From assembly GCF_004320525.1 (NCBI RefSeq), contig NZ_SIHX01000014.1, forward strand, positions 28,737-92,736: a stretch of 64,000 nt of DNA, written 5' to 3'. The notes under the pieces were generated by a model. It was not told where the DNA came from and did no database searches. It was given only the letters and a program-made list of their open reading frames with translations. Of this stretch, positions 26,369 to 33,106 are shown piece by piece. Numbering within the stretch: position 1 is the first letter of the stretch; the number at the start of each line of letters is the position of its first letter. The DNA is from Arthrobacter sp. S39. Lineage in GTDB: Bacteria > Actinomycetota > Actinomycetes > Actinomycetales > Micrococcaceae. A program made the position numbers and the translations under genes.

Positions 26369-27262
26369 GTGGCTTTGAACCGAATTGTGCTCTTTTACGG
26401 CTTTACCCCGCTCGCTGATCCGGACGCTGTGCGGCTCTGGCAGCGCGCCCTCTGCGAGAAGCTCGGGCTGACCGGACGCATCCTCATCTCCAAGGACGGC
26501 ATCAACGCCACCGTGGGCGGCGAGATCGGCGCGGTCAAGCAGTATGTGAAGACCACCCGCGAATACAAAGGCTTCCATGGCATCGACGTGAAGTGGTCCG
26601 ACGGCGGCGCTGACGACTTCCCCCGCCTCAGCGTTAAGGTCAGGGACGAGATCGTCTCCTTCGGCGCGCCCGGAGAGCTCAAGGTCGACGCCGACGGCGT
26701 GGTGGGCGGCGGCACGCACCTCCAGCCGGAGGAACTGCACCAACTCGTCGAAGCCAGGAAGCAGGCCGGCGAAGACGTGGTGTTCTTCGACGGCCGCAAC
26801 GCGTTTGAGGCCCAGATCGGCAAGTTCAAGGACGCGATCGTTCCTGACGTGGCCACCACCCACGACTTCATCAAGGAACTCGACTCCGGCAAGTACGACG
26901 CCCTCAAAGACAAGCCAGTGGTCACCTACTGCACCGGCGGCATCCGCTGCGAGGTGCTCTCCAGCCTGATGGTGAACCGCGGCTTCAAGGAGGTCTACCA
27001 GCTCGACGGCGGCATCGTCCGCTACGGCGAAACCTTCAAGGACCAGGGCCTTTGGGAAGGCTCGCTCTATGTCTTCGACAAGCGCATGCACCTGGAGTTC
27101 AGCGAGGACGCCAAGACCATCGGTGAATGCGTCCGCTGCGCCGCCCCGACGAGCAAATTCGAAAACTGTTCCAACCTGAGCTGCCGCACACTGACGCTGT
27201 ACTGCGCCGAATGTGCCTCCAGCCCGGAGACGCTCCGGTGCCCCGAAGGCTGCACTGCCTGA
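26369..27262 (+). CDS. trhO: tRNA uridine-34 hydroxylase, rhodanese family (YceA/TrhO)
   Basis: 297 aa. An N-terminal acylphosphatase-like domain (IVLFYGFTPLADPDAVRLW, ISKDGINATVGG) precedes a rhodanese domain with active loop YCTGGIRCEV. A C-terminal Cys-rich tail (CVRCAAPTSKFENC and CAECASSPETLRCPEGC) is typical of the family. TrhO adds the hydroxyl in oxygen-dependent formation of 5-hydroxyuridine at position 34 of tRNA. GTG start, apparently leaderless. Confidence 0.9.
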   Translation: MALNRIVLFYGFTPLADPDAVRLWQRALCEKLGLTGRILISKDGINATVGGEIGAVKQYVKTTREYKGFHGIDVKWSDGGADDFPRLSVKVRDEIVSFGAPGELKVDADGVVGGGTHLQPEELHQLVEARKQAGEDVVFFDGRNAFEAQIGKFKDAIVPDVATTHDFIKELDSGKYDALKDKPVVTYCTGGIRCEVLSSLMVNRGFKEVYQLDGGIVRYGETFKDQGLWEGSLYVFDKRMHLEFSEDAKTIGECVRCAAPTSKFENCSNLSCRTLTLYCAECASSPETLRCPEGCTA

Positions 27263-27281
27263 AACCTGCACCGCCTAAGAC

Positions 27282-27875
27282 TCAGAGCAGGGTGAGCCGA
27301 TACGCATAATTGGCCAGCGACCTGGGCTCAACCCGGATGCTCAGCGCCGACTCCTTGGACAGGTAGATCACGGTCTCCCTGGTGGACCCGCACCGCAGGC
27401 TGAGATCCACCAAAGTGGACGCGTCGTCGCGGACGGTGAAAGTGACCCTTCGCTGGCTCCGGCACACCAATGCCAGGGCGTACGTTCCCACCGCCAGTCC
27501 CGCCGCCACGTCGGATTTGATCTCGCCTTCGGCCAGGATGCCGGAGCCGGTGTGCACCACCTGGCGCGCGGTGAACGGCAGTTCCTCCTCCACCCAGCCT
27601 TCCAGTTCGGCCTCGGTGACAGGCTCGTTGCGGAGCAGGTCGTTGGGGAAGGACTGGTCGGTGAAGGCGGGTGCCGGAACGGACTCCGGCGGCCGCCAGC
27701 CTTCCTCGTAGGTGTATTCGCAGCCGGCGAGCGATCCGGCTGCCACCAGGCCCGCTGTTGCCCACAGCACGACGGCGCCCCTCGCCCGGGAGCGCGCGGA
27801 GGACTTCCGGGGCGGTGGGGGACCCGGAACAGGTACCGCATCTCGGCGCGGCTGCGCCCCCTGCATCGCGGGCAT
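27282..27875 (-). CDS. predicted lipoprotein, paralogue of the next gene
   Basis: 197 aa. After a basic N-terminus of about 30 residues, a hydrophobic helix (AVVLWATAGLVAAGSLAGC) ends in a lipobox Cys, so an anchored exported lipoprotein is expected. The C-terminal half shares pattern with the gene at 27948: GTYALALVC, a second Cys in LRCGSTRETV, and a NYAYRLTLL end. Two conserved Cys could form a disulfide. TAGAGT is 6 nt before ATG 27875. Function unknown. Confidence 0.8.
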   Translation of the reverse strand: MPAMQGAQPRRDAVPVPGPPPPRKSSARSRARGAVVLWATAGLVAAGSLAGCEYTYEEGWRPPESVPAPAFTDQSFPNDLLRNEPVTEAELEGWVEEELPFTARQVVHTGSGILAEGEIKSDVAAGLAVGTYALALVCRSQRRVTFTVRDDASTLVDLSLRCGSTRETVIYLSKESALSIRVEPRSLANYAYRLTLL

Positions 27876-27947
27876 ACTCTGACTCTAGGCCCGCCCCAGC
27901 CCGTAAGCCATATGCCTGGACCTGCCCACCGTCACAGCCAACGCAAA

Positions 27948-28385
27948 CTAGTCGGCGGACACCAGCTGGTAGGCGTAAATCAGCGGGGCGTCGACGCTGG
28001 AAGCGCTGATCTCCACCGGTCCAGAATTCTGCAGGGTGATCTTCACGGACTCTTTCGTCCCGTAGCAGGCGGCCCCGAGGTCGGCCAGCTCCTTGCCCCC
28101 GGAACTCACCGCGAGGAAGGCCTTGCCGCCGCCCTCGCAGACCAGCGTCAGCGTGTAGCTGCCGGCCGGAACATTCTCCGTGCGGTCCACCGGCTGGGCG
28201 TTGAGGATCTTGCCGGCGTCCTCGGCCACGATGCCGCTGGCCGACGGCAGCGCGGTGGCTTTCCACGAGGGCACGTCCGCGTTTTCCACTGAAAGCTGCT
28301 GGGCGCAGCCGGACACTCCCAGCAGGACAGCGGCGGCGGCCGCCACGGAAAGGGCGCGCGGAAACGAACGGGGAATAACAGCCAT
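27948..28385 (-). CDS. predicted lipoprotein, paralogue of the adjacent gene
   Basis: 145 aa. The signal peptide has lipobox VSGC (residues about 14-27). The remainder includes GSYTLTLVCEGGGKAFL, AACYGTKESVKITL and IYAYQLVSAD, matching the spacing of the Cys pair and terminal Tyr-Ala-Tyr motif in the downstream paralogue. TAAGTT lies 6 nt before the ATG, and GGAGG sits between them. It is 72 bp upstream of its paralogue, consistent with tandem duplication. Function unknown. Confidence 0.8.
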   Translation of the reverse strand: MAVIPRSFPRALSVAAAAAVLLGVSGCAQQLSVENADVPSWKATALPSASGIVAEDAGKILNAQPVDRTENVPAGSYTLTLVCEGGGKAFLAVSSGGKELADLGAACYGTKESVKITLQNSGPVEISASSVDAPLIYAYQLVSAD

Positions 28386-28417
28386 GCCTCCAACTTACCC
28401 GGCGGACGGGGCCGTCT

Positions 28418-29575
28418 TCACCCCGCGATCAGCTCCTGCACCTCGCCCCGGTGCAGCGCCAGGTACACCCTGTCCCGCAACGCGTTCGCCTCGCGGTCGG
28501 TCAGCGTCCGGTCCAGCGGCTGCAGGACCAGACGCAGCAAAACGTTCACCTGCCCGGCGCGCATCCGGAGGCGTTCGACGGCGGCCGGCGGCAGCTCCGC
28601 CGTCGTGGTCACCGCGAGGACCTCCAACGCCGCCAGGACGTCGGCGTCCGGCCCGAGGACGGTGCGGGCGAGGTCGCCCAGGAGTTCGACGTCGGCATCG
28701 TCACCGGAGTCCAGCACCAGCGAAAGGTCCCGCCGGATTTCCGGCATGGCGGAGACGGGACGGTACGGCGCAAGGTCCAGCAGCTGCGCCTGCACCTCCG
28801 GACGCCCCGACCGCAGCAGCCGGATGTCCGTGATGCCTTTCCGCAGCATCAGCGCACGGTCCAGCCCCATGCCCAGGGCCAGGCCCGCCCAGCGCCGCGG
28901 GTCCAGGCCGGAACCGCGCAGGACCGGTGCGGCCACCAGACCGCACTCGGCCAGCTCCAGCCACTCGCGGCGCCCATTCGGCAGCGTCACGAGCACGTCC
29001 AGCTGCCGGCCCGCCGCGGTGTAGCTGTGCCGCGCCGGCGTGGAGCGCCACTGCACGTCCGGGTACTCCGACGACGGGAGCACGGCCTCCACCACGGCCG
29101 CCATCATGGCGTCCAGGTCAGCAGGACCCAGCAGCCCCCTCGCCTTCAGCCGCCAGAGATCCACCTGGTGCGGGGCGCCCACATGGGTGCGGTCAATCGC
29201 GTCCCGGCGGTACACTAGGCCCGGGAGCACCTGCAGTTCGTCGTAGTGGCCCAGCTCGCCGCGGAGCGGGTCCAGCAGCGCCGGGATGCCTGCGGACGTG
29301 TGGCTGCGCAGCATCACCGTGGGGCTCACGTGGCGGGAATACCGCGAGTCCCGCGTGACGTCGTCGGGCGAATAGCCGAGCCTGTCATAGTTGTCGGCGG
29401 TGGCCACCAGCGGGTTGAGCCGGTGGGTCCGGGACGGCACGCCCCAGAGGCGCTCCAGCGCGGCCACGACGTCGGCGAGGAGCAGCTGCATGGCATGCGG
29501 GCCGGCGTCGGGATCGGACAGGTCGCGCAGTGAGAGGGCAGCGTTGAGCTGGGTCAGGGAAAGGTAAGTCTTCAT
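28418..29575 (-). CDS. stand-alone PheS-like class II synthetase core fused to an FDX-ACB domain
   Basis: 385 aa, organised like monomeric organellar PheRS: class II catalytic core (about 1-285) then a ferredoxin-fold anticodon-binding domain (about 290-385; PEIRRDLSLVLD ... VNVLLRLVLQPLDRTLTD). Motif 2 region: LRSHTSAGIP and VYRRDAIDRTHVGAPHQVD. Motif 3: GMGLDRALMLRKGITDIRLL, keeping the Arg. Where PheRS has Phe-Ala-Phe lining the substrate ring, this protein reads GLALGMG, so both Phe are Leu. It lacks the N-terminal coiled coil of bacterial PheS and no PheT gene adjoins it. It may activate another substrate or be a resistant or regulatory paralogue. AAAGGA lies about 9 nt before ATG 29575. 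Confidence 0.82.
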   Translation of the reverse strand: MKTYLSLTQLNAALSLRDLSDPDAGPHAMQLLLADVVAALERLWGVPSRTHRLNPLVATADNYDRLGYSPDDVTRDSRYSRHVSPTVMLRSHTSAGIPALLDPLRGELGHYDELQVLPGLVYRRDAIDRTHVGAPHQVDLWRLKARGLLGPADLDAMMAAVVEAVLPSSEYPDVQWRSTPARHSYTAAGRQLDVLVTLPNGRREWLELAECGLVAAPVLRGSGLDPRRWAGLALGMGLDRALMLRKGITDIRLLRSGRPEVQAQLLDLAPYRPVSAMPEIRRDLSLVLDSGDDADVELLGDLARTVLGPDADVLAALEVLAVTTTAELPPAAVERLRMRAGQVNVLLRLVLQPLDRTLTDREANALRDRVYLALHRGEVQELIAG

Positions 29576-29652
29576 GGTGGGGGTCCTTTGGGTGCATCAG
29601 GGGCGGGGAGGGGATCACCCTCAGCCGCTGCGCCGGACGGACCCCGGCAGCG

Positions 29653-29724
29653 TCAGGCGCGCGATGGGAAGCCCGTGCGGCCGGGAAGCGGCCGAGGGCT
29701 GATAAATCGCTGCTGCGTGTGCAT
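29653..29724 (-). CDS. possible leaderless 23-aa upstream ORF of the PheS-like gene
   Basis: Reads MHTQQRFISPRPLPGRTGFP and three more residues, then TGA. A consensus -10, TATTAT (minus strand, 29731-29736), is exactly 6 nt before its ATG, so transcripts would begin at this codon. A GC-rich hairpin (CGCTGC...GCAGCG) lies between its stop and the PheS-like start. It may be a leader peptide controlling the downstream gene. It contains two Phe codons, not a run. Alternative: a chance short frame. Confidence 0.4.
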   Translation of the reverse strand: MHTQQRFISPRPLPGRTGFPSRA

Positions 29725-29730
29725 GGATCC

Positions 29731-29736
29731 ATAATA
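29731..29736 (-). promoter_or_regulatory. -10 box of the PheS-like transcription unit
   Basis: TATTAT on the minus strand, one of the best -10 matches in the window. The expected start of transcription is near 29724. No strong -35 was found 17 bp upstream. The 5' part of the transcript would be about 150 nt long before the main start codon. Confidence 0.5.
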
Positions 29737-29757
29737 CGCCGCGCCCCCAGCAGGCAC

Positions 29758-29788
29758 TTGACCTTGACGCTACGTCAACATCTAACGT
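29758..29788 (+). promoter_or_regulatory. MerR-type promoter with 19-bp spacer and operator
   Basis: -35 TTGACC (29758-29763) and -10 TAACGT (29783-29788) are separated by 19 bp, the overlong spacer diagnostic of MerR-activated promoters. The spacer contains the perfect palindrome TTGACG-CTA-CGTCAA (29764-29778). The MerR gene starts 40 bp downstream, so autoregulation by spacer untwisting is expected. Confidence 0.8.
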
Positions 29789-29828
29789 GGAGGTATCAGC
29801 CACGGAAGGCCCACGGAAGGAGGCCACG

Positions 29829-30590
29829 ATGGACTGGTCCATCCAGGACATAGCCCGCATCGCCGGCACCACCAGCAGGACCCTGCGCCACTACGACGAC
29901 ATCGGCCTGCTCAAGCCCAGCCGCACCGGCCACAACGGCTACCGGTACTACAGCCAGGCGGCTCTGGTGCAGCTCCAGCGCATCCTGCTCCTGCGCGGAC
30001 TGGGGCTTGGCCTGCCGGTGATCAGCCAGGTGCTCGACGACGAAGCGGACGCGGCGAAGGCGCTCACCGGGCATCTCGAGTGGCTGAAGCAGGAACAGGA
30101 CAGGCTGGCGCGGCAGATCGCGTCGGTCATGCAAACCATCGAAGCAGTGAAAGGAGGTGGCGAAATCATGGCAGAAGACATGTTCAACGGTTTCGACCAC
30201 ACGCAGTACAAGGACGAAGTGGAGGAACGCTGGGGCAAGGACGCCTACGCCAAGGGTGACTCCTGGTGGCGCGGCATGGGGGCGGACGAGAAGGCCGCAT
30301 GGAAGCAGCGCTCGCAGCAGCTGGGTGAGGACTGGATCGCCGCGGCCAGCGCCGGCATCGCGCCCGACAGCGCTGAGGCCCAGGCCATCGCGAAGCGGCA
30401 CGTCGAATGGCTCACCGGTATCCCGGGCACTCCGGCGGCGGACGGCAAGAGCGGCGACGTCAAGGCGTACGTCACCGGCCTCGGCGAGATGTACGTGGCC
30501 GACCCCCGGTTCGCCAAAAACTATGGCGGAGCCGAAGGCGCCGGTTTCGTCCGTGATGCGCTGAAGGTCTATGCGGAGCAGAACCTCTGA
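29829..30590 (+). CDS. MerR family regulator with C-terminal TipAS domain
   Basis: 253 aa. Start ATG 29829 has GGAAGGAGG 6-8 nt upstream; the longer GTG start at 29787 would lie inside the -10 box. The N-terminal winged HTH is WSIQDIARIAGTTSRTLRHY, followed by a dimerisation helix (to about residue 105) and a TipAS antibiotic-recognition domain (FDHTQYKDEVEERWG to the end, with GLGEMYVADPRFAKNY). TipAS proteins bind thiopeptides and other drugs. A Cys for covalent drug capture is not evident. Divergent from the PheS-like gene, which it may control. Confidence 0.9.
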   Translation: MDWSIQDIARIAGTTSRTLRHYDDIGLLKPSRTGHNGYRYYSQAALVQLQRILLLRGLGLGLPVISQVLDDEADAAKALTGHLEWLKQEQDRLARQIASVMQTIEAVKGGGEIMAEDMFNGFDHTQYKDEVEERWGKDAYAKGDSWWRGMGADEKAAWKQRSQQLGEDWIAAASAGIAPDSAEAQAIAKRHVEWLTGIPGTPAADGKSGDVKAYVTGLGEMYVADPRFAKNYGGAEGAGFVRDALKVYAEQNL

Positions 30591-30614
30591 CCGTCAGGGC
30601 CGGGGTGCCGCCAA

Positions 30615-30620
30615 TAGACT
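30615..30620 (+). promoter_or_regulatory. -10 box for a leaderless methyltransferase mRNA
   Basis: TAGACT is 6 nt before the GTG at 30627, with no ribosome site between. Confidence 0.5.
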
Positions 30621-30626
30621 TGGCCG

Positions 30627-32285
30627 GTGACTGATTCCACCCTTTTCCTGGCCGGCAACACCCCCGACGCCCCGCGCAGCGACCTCCCGGGACTGCTGAC
30701 GGCGCTCGCCGCGGACCTCCGGAAGGTGGACTACACGCTCGACGGCGTGGCCGGGCTCCTGGGCGAGTCCGCCTACCGCGCGCTGAACCGGGACCAGGTC
30801 ATCCCTGCGCTGCTGGCCACCGAGCGCGCACTGGGGGACGCAGCTCCGGGTGACGGTTCGACGGCGGCCCTCGCCGCCGTCGTACGCCTCTGGCTCCTGG
30901 CCGAACCGCAACAGCGGGAAACGCTCGACGCCGCCCTGCCGGGGATCCGCGCGGACGGCCTGCTGGAGCTGGGGCTGATTGAGCCCGTGCCCGGCTCTGA
31001 ACCGGCCGCGCTTCAGGCCAAGGCGGATCTTCGGCCGTACGGCTGGGACTCCAACGAGGACGGCAGCGGCGGCGCCGAACTTTGGGTGGCCAGCGACCTC
31101 GCCGCGCACCAGCAGGCCGGCGTGCTGCGGCACGACCACGTGCTGGGGATCGGGCAGGCTTCCACCACGCTGGTGCAGACCACCGTCCGGCGCCACGTGG
31201 CCAAGGCCCTGGACCTGGGCACGGGCTGCGGAATCCAGTCCTTCCACCTGCTGCACCATGCCGAGCACGTCACGGCCACGGACATCTCCGCGCGGGCGCT
31301 GGCCTTCACCCGTTTCAACCTGCTCCTGAATGCCGAGGCGCTGCATCTTGACCCGGACCGGCTCGAGGACCGGGTGAGCCTGCGGCTGGGTTCGCTGCTG
31401 GATCCGGTCGCCGGGGAAGAGTTTGAGCTGGTGGTGTCCAATCCGCCGTTCGTCATCACGCCCCGGACCTTCGGCGAGGCCGCGTCAGGACAGTTCACCT
31501 ACCGGGACGGCGGCCTGCCCGGGGACGACATCGTGGCATCGCTGGTGGCAGCCCTTCCCTCGGTCCTCGCCCCGGCCGGAACAGCCCAGCTATTGGGCAA
31601 CTGGGAAGTCACAGCGGGGACGTCGTGGTCGGACCGGCCGCAAAGCTGGGCCGGTCCGGACGTGGACGCCTGGTTCATCCAGCGCGAGCAGGTGGGCCCG
31701 GAGCAGTACGCCGAAACCTGGCTGCAGGACGCCTCCGAATCCCGCGACCGGCAGCACTACCAGAACGCCTACGCCGCCTACCTCGCCGACTTCGCGTCCC
31801 GGAACGTGGAGGGCATCGGCTTCGGCATGGTCTACCTGCGGCGCCCCGCTGCCGGCGCCCGGCCCGTCGTCAGCCGGTTTGAGGAAATCACCTACCCGAT
31901 CGAACAGCCGGTCGGACCCCACTTGGGCGCCGCCGTCGAACGTTCAGACTGGCTGGCGGCCAACAATCTCGAAGACACACACCTGCTTGTGGCGGACGAC
32001 GTCACGGAGGAGCGGCACCAGCGGCCCGGAGCCGAACACCCGGGCGTGATCCTGCTGCGCCAGGGCGCCGGGCTGCGCCGCACCAACCTGCTCAGCACGG
32101 AACTGGCCGGCTTCGTCTCCGCGTGCGACGGCGACCTGACCGTAGGGCAGATCGCCGGCGCCCTGGAAGCGCTGCTGGGCGGCGCCCTGTCAGGGGAGGA
32201 CGGGTTCGACGGCGGCACGTTCCGGAGCGGGCTGCTCGCCGACGTGGCGAACCTGGTGCGCGACGGGTTCCTGCTGCCCGCCTGA
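30627..32285 (+). CDS. class I SAM-dependent methyltransferase, three-domain actinobacterial type
   Basis: 552 aa. The central Rossmann MTase domain has VAKALDLGTGCGIQSFHLL (SAM site) and VVSNPPFVITPR, the NPPF motif of N6-adenine, N5-glutamine and related amino methylases. An N-terminal helical region (about 1-150) and a C-terminal winged-helix-like region (about 400-552) flank it. Substrate unknown: the NPPF motif points to a planar amide or amine in protein or nucleic acid. GTG start with a leaderless-type -10. Confidence 0.85.
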   Translation: MTDSTLFLAGNTPDAPRSDLPGLLTALAADLRKVDYTLDGVAGLLGESAYRALNRDQVIPALLATERALGDAAPGDGSTAALAAVVRLWLLAEPQQRETLDAALPGIRADGLLELGLIEPVPGSEPAALQAKADLRPYGWDSNEDGSGGAELWVASDLAAHQQAGVLRHDHVLGIGQASTTLVQTTVRRHVAKALDLGTGCGIQSFHLLHHAEHVTATDISARALAFTRFNLLLNAEALHLDPDRLEDRVSLRLGSLLDPVAGEEFELVVSNPPFVITPRTFGEAASGQFTYRDGGLPGDDIVASLVAALPSVLAPAGTAQLLGNWEVTAGTSWSDRPQSWAGPDVDAWFIQREQVGPEQYAETWLQDASESRDRQHYQNAYAAYLADFASRNVEGIGFGMVYLRRPAAGARPVVSRFEEITYPIEQPVGPHLGAAVERSDWLAANNLEDTHLLVADDVTEERHQRPGAEHPGVILLRQGAGLRRTNLLSTELAGFVSACDGDLTVGQIAGALEALLGGALSGEDGFDGGTFRSGLLADVANLVRDGFLLPA

Positions 32286-32321
32286 TATCAAACGGTTCCT
32301 TCACAGCTGGCAGACGCTGGA

Positions 32322-32327
32322 TACACT
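32322..32327 (+). promoter_or_regulatory. -10 box for a leaderless regulator mRNA
   Basis: TACACT, 6 nt before the GTG at 32334. Confidence 0.5.
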
Positions 32328-32333
32328 GAAGCC

Positions 32334-32975
32334 GTGAATACGGAATCCGCAGGCCGGCAGCGCCCGGAGAAGAAGAAAGTGGAGATCACCGATCCGAAGG
32401 CGATCCGGGCGCTGGCCCATGCCGCCCGGCTGGAGGTCATCTCCGAGCTGTATTCCACCCAGGTCAGCCGGACGGCCACCGAACTTGCCGCCCAGACCGG
32501 CCTGACGCCCAGCGCCATGAGCTACCACCTCCGGGCCCTGCAGAAATGGGGCATCGTGGTCCCCGCTCCGACGGCAGGCGACGCACGGGAGCGGCGCTGG
32601 AAGGCAGCCGGAACGGACTTCGCCATCAACTCAGGCGGGGAAGCTGCCAACCCGGTCGTCGACCTTGAACTGGATGCGTTCCGCCGCCGCGCCACCGCCT
32701 ACGCCAGGACCCGGGACGAGCGCCGCCGTGCGGGCGCACCCGCGGAGGCCCCCACCGCCGTCGTGCTGGCCAGCGACCTGCTGTACCTCACCCGCGAGCA
32801 GCAGGCCGAACTGAACCGGCGCCTGTTTGCTTTGCTCGGTGAATACGACCTCGACGATCCGCACAGGATCCCCGCCGGGGCCGAGCGGATGGCGGCCATG
32901 TGGTCGCTGATTCCGGACGATCGGACCGTCGCCGGAACAGCCCCGGAACACCCGTCCGGACCTGCGGAAACGTAG
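32334..32975 (+). CDS. ArsR-type winged helix-turn-helix regulator
   Basis: 213 aa. The HTH is AQTGLTPSAMSYHLRALQKW, following ALAHAARLEVISELY. The C-terminal part (VVDLELDAFRRRATAYARTR and DLLYLTREQQAELNRRLFAL) is helical, as in YdfF-type regulators. No metal-binding Cys pair is present, so metal sensing is unlikely. It precedes topA on the same strand with a 131-bp gap. Target unknown. Confidence 0.86.
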   Translation: MNTESAGRQRPEKKKVEITDPKAIRALAHAARLEVISELYSTQVSRTATELAAQTGLTPSAMSYHLRALQKWGIVVPAPTAGDARERRWKAAGTDFAINSGGEAANPVVDLELDAFRRRATAYARTRDERRRAGAPAEAPTAVVLASDLLYLTREQQAELNRRLFALLGEYDLDDPHRIPAGAERMAAMWSLIPDDRTVAGTAPEHPSGPAET

Positions 32976-33106
32976 GAAACCCGGGGCTCGGGACCGCTCG
33001 CGGAGGGCGCACGTTTTCCACAGGAATGCGCACGATTGTCGAAAATATGGTGAACTAGGCCAATATGGGCTCATCTGCCCGAGCAACCTTTTTCTGTAGG
33101 AGCACC

